Source: Druceiella hillmani (taxonomy: Eukaryota; Arthropoda; Insecta; Lepidoptera; Hepialidae). From it: a stretch of DNA of 64,000 bases. Both the position numbers and the translations under genes were made by a program. Where the stretch lies: the NCBI GenBank assembly GCA_039881145.1, contig JAYKKI010000061.1, positions 9,646,001 through 9,710,000 of the forward strand. Direction: 5' to 3'. The notes under the pieces were generated by a model. The model was not told the DNA's origin, made no database searches, and saw only the letters and a program-made list of their open reading frames with translations. Shown piece after piece: positions 12,372 through 23,441 of this stretch (the first letter of the stretch is position 1; each line of letters begins with the position of its first letter).

Positions 12372-12450
<79 letters not shown>
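12343..12450. repeat. TA/CATA microsatellite
   Basis: About 108 bp of TA dinucleotides with a few CATA and AATA interruptions. The long Tyr/Ile open frames on the other strand are artefacts of it. Confidence 0.97.
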
Positions 12451-12454
<4 letters not shown>

Positions 12455-13460
12455 ATGCAATTTTAGGCTTTAACATTTTTGGTATAATTTTGGGCACTTA
12501 AAACTATTTTAACGAACACCAAGTTTTCCTGTTTTGGTATGACAGCTTACCAGCTAAATCACTATTATTAAAAACCTGATATACATAATGTTATTATATA
12601 CAACGATATTAAAAGGAAATAATCACAGCTACGTAGGATCTATGTGTTTACGAACAATAATTGACGACTAACGACATGTGTCCTTAAAAGTACAGTGTTT
12701 CATTCATTAGCCTATTTGTGTACACACACAGGAAAGAGAAAATGAATTTGAGTAATTTAATACATAGTTTTTGTCAATATTATTTTATATCTTGGTCTTT
12801 CATTGGACTTTATTTCAGGAATGAAATTTGTGGTTCAAATTTAAATTTTGATTTACTGTCGACTATATGTGTAATAAATGGTTTTTTTTATGTCAATAAT
12901 TATAAGCAGATATAGGTCAGTAATAAAATAAAAACTAATTGTAATTCATACGCTCTGAGTACGAAACCGAGTGCGCGTGTGCTGCGCGGGAGTTCTACTC
13001 GCACTTGGCGTGTTTTTTAAACTGTCGTTTGATCTTCATGTAGGCAGTTCCTTTGCAAACATCACTTATCTGTACCCAATGGACTTCGATGTACCCATAT
13101 ATGCACACATGTATGCAAGCAGGTTTGCAGGGGCATTTCAGTTTTGATTTACTTTTTAAAAATTTTGAAATTAGGACACAGACATTTTAGGATTCTTAAT
13201 TTGATGGCCAGACAGAAATACAATATCTATAGATATATTTCTGTATTTTGTATTTGCAGGAATTATTTTTTTCTTAAATAGTTATAAATTGTTAGATAGG
13301 GCAGCATTACGTAATGATAGATAATGTTATCTCTTAGAGTTGGGAAATATGAGGGCGTAAACAATAAAGATTGTCCAGTGTACTGCATGTACATAATTAG
13401 TTGACGACAACCGTATATGTAATTATTCTACAAAAACACTATATGAATTAATAAGATGTA

Positions 13461-13503
13461 ATAAAATTATTTTGAAACTGCTGTAGTTTCAAAATAATTT
13501 TAT
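13461..13503. repeat. Perfect hairpin, 19-bp stem
   Basis: Arms 13461-13479 and 13485-13503 are perfect reverse complements around a 5-nt loop. Confidence 0.9.
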
Positions 13504-14337
13504 TAAACGAGCCATTGCTTACGAAATTATTTCCATTTTTTTGGATCTATTTAAAAATTATATAGAAGCTATCGCCCCTTGTAAACCAATTTGTAACTGA
13601 ATGTTTCAAGAATGGTAACGATAAAAAGCAATTATCTATATATCACATTTAATAACATACTATTGTATAAAATGCGCAAAAAGAATTTGTAGTCATTTTT
13701 CATATTCAATTTAAAAGTAACGAAAATATTAACATTAATGGAACACTCCATCTACCTGCAAAATATCACACAAATTAGCGTGAAATTGTCAGATCAGATG
13801 GACATAAGGAGAATGGATGGACTTAATAAAATTACATTGGTCTCTGAATTAATTACAGAATGTTAATAAATGTGATAAGAATGCGGTGTCAAAGAAAAGG
13901 TAAGTATGACGTTGATAAAACGAATTTGTTTGTACGCGTGAACCGCATGTAAGTGTACACACATACGAGTATACCTCTATAAATTCTATTTTCATTATAA
14001 ACGTGAACATTTGACTGTACTTACCCTTTCATTATTATATCCATTAGCATTATATAGGTATCTCGGCATTTTATTCATTTTCACGTTTACTCCGTCGATG
14101 CGTTTATTTTCAATTACATCTTTGTGAGAGACGAACATCTTCACTCTGTTTCCGTGCAGTTTCTTTTTATTGTATTCCTTTTATTACTTTTGTTGATGCA
14201 TTCAACTTCCAGCCAATACAAACTTTGCTCACAACTGTTAGTAAATGATACCATATATGAACTTTGTACGCCCTGAACTTCTGATTTTACTATTCATAAA
14301 ATTTAATACCGGGCGTTATGTAAAAAAATCGATTCTT

Positions 14338-14680
14338 AAGGAGTAAACTCCAAAAAAAATATTTAAATTAGGTCAAATAATATCAATCTTGGTTTAAACA
14401 AATGACCATTGTCTGGTTCGTAAGACTAAAAATATTATTTTGTTCCTAGTTATTGACTAAATCGACAACCAGTTTGAATAACGATAATGAGATTCTTAAT
14501 TATACCAAATATATCTAAATACCAATAATTTACTCACTAAAAAAATTATTACCACTATTTATGTCGATCAATTTACATCTATTACCTGGGAACTTCCTAT
14601 ACCTTGCAGGTCTTCCTATACTCTGAAGACTAAATGCGAGGAACCGTAACCTCCGACGCCTGGTGAACTTGATCTTCACA
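14338..14680 (+). repeat. Direct repeat, first copy (about 330 bp)
   Basis: Shares TTATTGACTAAATCGACAAC, GAGATTCTTAATTATAC, TCACTAAAAAAA and ACCTCCGACGC(C/T)TGG, in the same order, with 15380-15690. The copies are diverged with indels. They could be termini of a short non-autonomous element, but no coding sequence lies between them. Confidence 0.75.
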
Positions 14681-15379
14681 GATGGCGTATATTCGCAATT
14701 ATTATTATCTTGCCATCATAATATTATCGAAGAATAAGTTAATTAATTTACAATAGCAAAAATCTACATTGTATACCAGCGTGTAATCTTTTTAAACTAT
14801 TCGCATGAAACTTCTTTAATCATACAAATTCATAGCAAGTTTGCTGCGAATTTAGATTTTTAAATTCTGAAAAAAACATTATTCAAATGGTCCGATTTAT
14901 TACAAAATAAGCAAGCATTAATGTAAGGTGGCGATGATGTTGAAATATTTTTATTTTTAATTTGTTTATTAGCCGTAAAATATTTGCTTAACGGCCTTCG
15001 TCATGGTCGATTAGTGGGTGACTTATTTGAACGCGGAAACATATTAATAGAGGAGTCCAATATTTGAACAGAATTTAATTACAAAATTATCATTCTAAAA
15101 ATTTTATCTCATCTTGTATAAATGCCATTGAATTGTTACATGTAGGAATGTCATCATAGCGTACAGACAACTAAAAGGTAGTTTGTGAGTCTATTTTTTA
15201 AAGCTCAATGTAACAGAACGAAATCGGTCAAGTTGACATATTTAAGCTGTTTAAGTGCCAAAACTGTTGCCGAGAACATCTCGATAAAAGATGCGATGCC
15301 AATAGGAATCCGGTTCGAAGGACCGAAAATAGTGGTGTGGCGAGGCGTGTAAAATAGCACAAACGGTACTCGGACAAAT

Positions 15380-15690
15380 TAATTCCAACCAAAGAAAAAA
15401 TTAAATTAAGTCTAATAATATCTATCTAGCTTTAAATAAATGGCTATTATCTGGTTCGCAAGACCAATAAATAATATTTTGGTCCCAGTTATTGACTAAA
15501 TCGACAACCAGTTCGAATAAACAAAATTATGATGAGATTCTTAATTATACAGAATATATCTGAATATCAATAATTCTCTCACTAAAAAAAATGATCATCA
15601 CCTGGAAACCTCCGACACCTGGCAGGACTTGTGAACTCTGAAGATTAGAAGCAAGGAACTAGAACCTCCGACGCTTGGAGAATTTTTTTT
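15380..15690 (+). repeat. Direct repeat, second copy (about 310 bp)
   Basis: Diverged copy of 14338-14680, about 1.04 kb downstream in the same orientation. It runs into the minisatellite that starts at 15696. Confidence 0.75.
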
Positions 15691-15695
15691 TTCTT

Positions 15696-15905
15696 GTGCT
15701 CTGTTTAGTGTATTAATATTTCTTTGCTATTCTCAGATGTGCTCTGTATAGTGTATTAATAGTTCTTTGCTATTCTTAGATGTGCTCTGTTTAGTGTATT
15801 ACTATTTCTTTGCTATTCTCAGATGTGCTCTGTTCAGTGTATGAATATTTCTTTGCTATTCTCAGATGTGCTCTGTTTAGTGTATTAATAATTCTTTGCT
15901 TGTTT
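15696..15905 (+). repeat. 43-bp minisatellite, about 5 copies
   Basis: Head-to-tail units containing TGCTCTGTTTAGTGTATTA and TTCTTTGCTATTCTCAGATG, with single-base differences. Confidence 0.85.
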
Positions 15906-17181
15906 CTTGCAATAAATAATTATCTATTACATTTTACATTTATAGGGAAGTTAGAAGAAATTATAAATGTAAAATAAACATTATAACCTGATAAACACTT
16001 TTTGCGCCAATAAAGAATGTGACATAAATATGTACAGTTTAAAATTTCAAATGGTTGTGTGTATTTATCTTTTCCTTGTAGTTTCAATTCCTTATCATCA
16101 TAAACTGAAACATTTTCGTTTTAATGAGTTTAATTTTATTAGTGTTATCTCGGTTCCCGTATACTGTTATTACTAAAAATTTATTCCTTGATAAATTTAC
16201 GTAAGCGCTATTCAATCAGCAATTAGTATTTTCGACCAGAATTATATTGAGAGTCATGGAATTGGTCGAAATCAACTTTATTTTACGATTTTTGGTTTTA
16301 TATTAATTATTATAGTTTTAACAAATCGATTATTGCTTTTGTCGCTATTAGTGATTTTTATTATTATTAGGAAAGTTATGCTTATTCGAACAATCGTCGA
16401 TTTGTATCGGCGCTGGAGCATTGAGGGCCCTATTTTGTTTGCAGTTAAAACGTCTTTTTATTTTTGAACCAATCTCAACGACCACATTATAAACATTTTA
16501 TGGATGGACCCTTGACATTTTCTATTATTTAATAATATCTCACTTGTCTGTTGGTTCACCAGTGGGTTCTTGAAAGTTCATTTCATTATTTAGTTTTTTT
16601 CTTCATTTACGTACTTTAATTTACGCAATTGATATATATGACTGACTTATTACTACGGGAGAAATCTCTTACAGCCAAGCAGAATATCAGTCCGGTTCCT
16701 TTTCAAGAGTGTTCCTTGCGATCGACTGAACACAATACGGAGAATTATCTTGGAGATTATAATGTGGTACAAAGTACTTATACATAACAATTATATCTTT
16801 CACAACAATGACATGTTTGTACAGATGGTAAGTTATATTTATTAGCCGATGTATTCGTTTGTTTAATTCGTAGCTACGATTATGAGGGAAATTTGAAATA
16901 AATTCAATTTACATTTTTTGTTTACTCATAGAGAATTATGAATAAACCCCAGAACCAGATAACACTAGCAAAGTTTCCGATAGTGACACGAACGCCTACG
17001 AGTAAAGTTCAATAAAAAGTGCGTCGTTTATCGAAATGGCAGTCACAACCAAAGCGATGTTCAGTGTTTATGTACGTTTGTTGAACAGTAATCATTAATG
17101 TAACACTAAAAGTTCAAATAGCTTCTGTTTGACAGTTCAATTTAACCATTAAAAACGTAAAAAAATATAGACTCAACGAAA

Positions 17182-17254
17182 ATGAGAACATACATTACGA
17201 CTTTAAACAGACTGTCATTTCTTGTATTGTGCATATGTGGAGCTGTATATGCAG
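17182..17254 (+). CDS. Gene A exon 1: start and signal peptide
   Basis: Encodes 24 residues with a Leu/Val/Cys-rich hydrophobic core ([14 protein letters not shown]) ending in a likely signal-peptidase site. An in-frame TAA at 17158-17160 lies just upstream, fixing this ATG. The exon ends in phase 1 at GCAG|GTAATT. Confidence 0.88.
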
Positions 17255-17269
17255 GTAATTGATTTATTG

Positions 17270-17310
<41 letters not shown>

Positions 17311-20300
17311 AATTAATTAATTAATTTATAAAAAAACACGGTGTCTTTAATATTATCGCGTATTAATAATTGTAGGTAATTGTTTGTTTAAGTGTACTTA
17401 ATTGCTTTTAAGACGTGATACATTTTATGACTTTGAAATTAAATAATATTTCGATATTTATATAAAACACGTTACCTAATTGAAATATGAATACGTCATA
17501 ATTGATATGTTGGATTCGTATTACAATTAAATAAACTGTAATATCAAGCTGCATATACTTTCTCTTAGAAAGTAGCTTAAATAGGTCTTCTGTAAACTTG
17601 CAACAAAACTTTATGGGTACGTTGTGTTATTTTGTTTCTACAGTATTTGCATCATAAGACTTTTAAAGTAATAATTAATGCCGTACATTTGTTCCCAAAC
17701 TAGGCCCTGATGTAATTGACATAAATTTTGTACGAAAGCTGAGTTCCAATGAGTTTAAACGCTACCCGGTGCAATGCATTATGTTAACATATCATGTTAT
17801 TGTACTCGGGAAACACTAATCATTCCAGTATCAAACATATCATGTTATTGAACTCGGGAAACACTAATCATTCCAGTATCACACACTTCTCGATACGCTT
17901 CACTTTTATGGCACAAAGGCGAGGCAGTTTACTGCAGTAACTGTTACTGTAGTTGTAGTAGTAGCTATTGGAAACTTCGTTTGAGAAGACGATAAGATTT
18001 TTTCTTGGAAAACCAGTTATGGAATGTTATTTGTATTATAATGTATTAAAAATATAAAAGCCTTAAAGAACATTTTGTAAATGTTTTGAGAAAATCGATA
18101 TTTTGAAAATGTAGAAATCTGGCCTACTGAAAATTTTGAAGTGAAAAAAAGAAACATGCGGTTGGAGGTAGTTACTAAAAATTGTCAATTATCAGACCCG
18201 GTATATTGGTGTAGGCATTTGATCATAGGATAGTAAGATGGACACACAAAAACACACCTACCTTTCTTAAACTCGTGTTAATTCTTAATCTCTCTTAATG
18301 CGGTGTAATAGATTTCCATCAAAACAGGAGTTTGTGTTTTTAGAAGATTTCTTTCACTCCTGGTGGCGTTAGAAAGAAAAATTTGTTACTAAAATTTTTA
18401 TTGAAAAACGACTTATCTCGGGTTTTGTGATGATAGTATTTACCAAGCTTTGAATTAATTACTCCATGTATTTCAAAGCGATATTACTGCAAAAGTGGAA
18501 AATCTCATAGTTTTCGAAGTCTACGTATTTGCTTTTTACAAAAAAAAATATATACATTTTTCCAATTTCAGATAAACCATGCGCTCCGATATATGGCGAG
18601 CCAAGCGATTGTTTGAAGCTTAACGAATGCCCTTCTTTGTTTAAATACATTCGTATGCCGGTTGTACCAAAGGACGCAAGAGATAAAATGAGAAATCGAC
18701 ACTGTGGCTTTGAAGACAACACTCCGAAGGTATAATTTATTACGTAATTTTTTAAAAATATTATAGGGTACGAAAAGCGGCACATTAGATGTCTTAGAAA
18801 TTGATTAAGTTATAAAAGATCGCACGAATAAATGTAACGAGTGAAATAAGTTGTGCAACTAAATAATACGTTCATAAAAGTGAGAAAGATATTTCGGTCG
18901 CTGACGTTTAAACCTTATAGAATGTTAAACATAATTTAAAAAAATACGACAGATTGAGAAAGAATAAGGTTTTCATTTAATAGTTCTGATTAATAATGTT
19001 AGTTAATGCTATAAATGATTTTAAAATGAATGTACTCTCATTTTAAAATTATAGTTTCTCCATTTCCATGAAAATTCTCCTTAAAAATATAAATGACGTA
19101 GGGATCTAGCAACTATTTAACACCTCTGATTGCAGAGATGTAACAAAATAACATATTGATTTAATGTTATTATATGACTTTATTGCTCGTATTAGTTGTA
19201 GTTTCCGTAAATTTTTTATTTCCACTACATCTTAATTATTTTTCTAGATCTCTTACCGTATTTTGGTTACTTGATAATCAGAAATGTAGAACTAAATGGA
19301 ATCTACAATGTACTCGAAGGTCACTTGTAAAAATTTTGGAATCAAAATGTCTGGGAATTTGTAATAAGTAATTGTCGATACTATTCATTCGATCAGTGAA
19401 ATGTGAGTCAGATTATATGGTTTTTAGTGTTCTTTTAAACAATTTATTTATCAATTCGCAAATTTACATATGGTTCAAATTAACCAATGGATCCAGACAT
19501 TGAATGGCGACGCAAATTTTGAGTTGTCTGTGTAGTGCAATTTCCATATGTTTTACAAAAAAAATATTGAATCGTTAGCACGGAATTATAACCCAAAAAC
19601 ATTTGTTAATAGGTTTGTTGTCTACGTTATCATCACAAGAACTTGGCTTTACTGATTGACCATGAATGCGGACGGTATGACCCATTCTCTATCTTTCGAG
19701 ACGAGATAGCTGACGCGAACGAGTTTCCCTGGCTGGCGTTGTTAAGTTATAAAATTGGTAAGTTATCACTAAAATTGTCCTTTTATCAAATTCTGTAGAC
19801 ACGAAAAACAAGATTGATATTGAACTTCTCAATTAATCTTTGGAACAATGCTTAAAACGAGGAAGTTACTCTTATGAGTATAATAATAAAAAAGGACGCT
19901 TGCAAGTAAGAGGTGCTACAAAGAGCAATACTTAGATGTTTACTCGTTTGAGAGAAGAAGATACGAACATAATTGGAGAGTTCAACTTTTATTTTAACTC
20001 AAGGGATTTCACCATTTTCATTTCGTATGCTCAAAAATGAAGAGGTTATACTTCAAAACAATTTAATTAAGTTTACTAGCGGTAGGGTACCCAATTAGCG
20101 TGGACTTGATATCATGTTTGGCATTTTTAAACATTCAATTTGATGTGATCAAAAAAACATTACAGGTAACAAAAGAAAATTTGGTTGTGGAGGGAGTTTA
20201 ATAAATAAAAAGTATGTCCTCACCGCAGCCCACTGTATAGAGAAGAATTTACTCGGAGTTCGTATAGGTGAGCACAATATTACTGTGAAACGGAACTGTC

Positions 20301-20451
20301 AGGGATCCATTGGTCAATGTTCCAAATTAGTCCAGGTGAGTTTAATTCATTCATAGCAAGTTTACCCTATTCATTCATAATAAATTAAGCATTGAGAGGG
20401 AATGGGTTTATTGAGTCAATTCTAGCTCATAGTAGGAAAACATTTTATATA

Positions 20452-20504
<53 letters not shown>

Positions 20505-21184
20505 CAGTTTCTGATCAGGATCAGGAAAAGTGTGATCGGGCGAGGCGAACGGGAGTTGAGTGGGAGATATAGTTTCAGTTTCTGATCAGGATATAAGGTT
20601 TAAATAATACATTTTTATATAAGATATAGTTTCTGGAGTTGAGTGGGAGATATAGTTTCAGTTTCTGATCAGGATATAAGGCCGAGGCGAACGGGAGTTG
20701 AGTGGGAGATATAGTTTCAGTTTCTGATCAGGATATAAGGTTTAAATAATACATTTTTATATAAGATATAGTTTCGGGAGTTGAGTGGGAGATATAGTTT
20801 CAGTTTCTGATCAGGATATAAGGTTTAAATAATACATTTTTGAAGTAAAACTTCTTTACGCACGCTTGACTTGGGGAGTAAGCTGGTGAATGCGTGACGA
20901 GAACGTTACGAAAAGTGTGATCGGGCGAGGCGAACGGGAGTTGAGTGGGAGATATAAGGTAGTGAAGACAGAAAGAGAGAGAGAGTTACGTTTCGTATAT
21001 TACTGTAGAGACAAGAGAGAGTGGTGGGAGCACACATTCTCTTCCTCTCTTTCTCTCATAGCAAGTTATGTTTCGTATATCTAAGACACAGTGCAAGCCT
21101 ATTGTCTGTATCACACTGTAGGAGCAAGAGATAGCAGTGCGCGCGCACATTTTCTTTCTCTCTTCCTCTCATAGCCAGTGCATG

Positions 21185-21237
<53 letters not shown>

Positions 21238-23346
21238 TATATATATATATATATATTCGCAAGTTTGCTAGCGTTACGCGAACGGCGATTTTTTGATTAT
21301 TTTGTAATTTCATTTCGTTCTTGAACAATTCTATAAATCATTATTTTGTTCAACACATTAAATATGCTACGTTTAAAGTGAATAAAATTTTAAAGTTCAT
21401 ATTTTGTGAATTTGAAGTTTTACTTCAGTCGTGTGGTCTAAAGCACACTCCTTTTTTTATCCTTTCGTACATTACAATTTTTCAAATACTAAAAGCCTGA
21501 ATGTGAAAATATAGATACTCTAAATAAAATTTCGTTGGGCCTGATAAACTGTTAAAATCGTTTTATGAGTTTATAAGATAAGTAGTGTATAGATACAGCA
21601 AATATTTTATTAGTTTCTACCAGAATGCTTTCGATGCTCTCCTGATTATGAAACGAATTTCGGTGTTTCTGATTATGAAACACCGAAATTCGTCGACTAA
21701 TTTAAAAAAACATTGGGCGTCTTATCCGAGGTTAAAGAATCCTCTCACAATGTTAGCATGTAATATAAAATTTGACCTAAATTAAACCGCGTTATTGCGT
21801 TTCTTTTTCTTTTTCTTTATCCCTTCGACAAAGTTTTCTCAATCTTCTTCCTCCCCCTAGTCTGACTTAACAAAATTGATTGAATTGCTGTGATCAAAAC
21901 TTTCATATATTTTTTAATCTAGTTTTTAACTTTAGCGGTTGGTGCCCGATCATCTTGTTTATATAAACGAAATTGCATTTAAGACAATCATATTTAGGAT
22001 TTATATTATATTTTGATTTGCAGGATTTCAAAATTGAGAAGACGATCGTACATGAAAATTATGAATCTTCGACGCTCAATAACGACATTGCTTTAATAAG
22101 GCTGGAAGGAAGTGTAAATATCACTGGAAGTAGGTTACATTATGGTTTGTTAAAAAAATGCAATATAAACTCAGAATCTTATAAATTTACACTGTAAAGG
22201 AATAAATAAAAAAATCAAATTGTTGAATTTAAGAATGATGACGCTAACACTTCGGCTAATATTTTTCCTCATGCTAATAAAAAATCCTGCGAATAATATC
22301 AGGTATTTTTTTACAACTCAGTTTGTTTCACAAAACACACAAATTGACATACGATTTATTTAAGTTATGTAATGCTGCTTCCAAAGTTGATATTAGTTTG
22401 TAAATGGGACTATATAACCTACCTGAAAATATATATTTTTATTGTTCCACAATTACAAGTTTCGGAGATATAACTGCTGAAATTGGACAAGTTTTGTCGC
22501 ATCATTCTTTTGAAGTGACCTCGGGTCCAATGGCGGGTAAAACATAGTGCGAACGATCTATAACTATTTGTTTCGTGGAATAAACGAACATGCTTTTCTT
22601 AAGAATATTAAAAAAAAGTTCCTAAATATTTATGAAGACCTGTGAATATTATATTTTAAAAAAATTTGTTAAAAATTATCAGTTTGTATTGTTAAGGTTT
22701 TTGTTAAATAATTTTATTAGGGTTTGATTTAATGACATAAATCATTTAATATTTATTGTTTAAAATTTTAGGTAATGCCGGATTAATTTGTCTTCCGCTT
22801 TATTCCGATCTGCGAGAAAACGACTTGCAAAATAGCAGCCTCATTGTAGCCGGCTGGGGCAACACGAAAAGCGAGAAGTTATCAGAAGTACTTCAGAAGA
22901 TCTCCGTATCTATTGTCGATAATGATATTTGCATACCCTTGCATAGGTGAGATAAAACTTATTTTCTAAGCAAATTTTTTTAGGGAAATTTAGGATTTGT
23001 TAAGATTAACAGTATAGTATTTAATTATTACATAAAATGTTTATTGTGAATAAGGAAATAGCTTAGCAGGATATGTGTTTTGTATATGGACAAAAGTGAA
23101 CACTACACCATTAAATCTGATAATTCCCTGATTAATAATTCTGAAATATACGGTTAAGTTTAATTTGAGATTTTCCCTCACGAGAAAGTTGTTTTAAATA
23201 CTATTTTTGTTACAAATAAAGTTCAAAATAATTTTATTATTTCACAAAATAGTTAAAAACTGTGTCAGTTGTTCCAAAAAAATTTTTAATCGGTGAAGCA
23301 TAATAATAGGTGGCAAAATTTTTGAAATTGACTGTCTTAATTAAAC

Positions 23347-23387
<41 letters not shown>

Positions 23388-23393
23388 TATTTA

Positions 23394-23441
<48 letters not shown>

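Larger units (their letters stand above)
10402..17181. other. Intergenic region upstream of gene A, repeats only
   Basis: No coding gene was recognised in this 6.8-kb stretch. It holds a TA microsatellite (12343-12450), a piece of the ACCGACTTCAAAAA repeat family (about 11945-12060), a perfect hairpin (13461-13503), a pair of about 330-bp direct repeats (14338-14680 and 15380-15690) and a 43-bp minisatellite (15696-15905). The promoter of gene A should lie near its right end. Confidence 0.5.

Noticed and set aside
12211..12497. Tyr/Ile-rich open frames on the - strand
   Set aside because: They are translations of the TA microsatellite. The same holds for the frames at 21056-21328 and 23237-23440.
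18459..18785. 108-codon open frame on the - strand
   Set aside because: It is the shadow of gene A exon 2, whose clip-domain cysteines and splice sites decide the strand.
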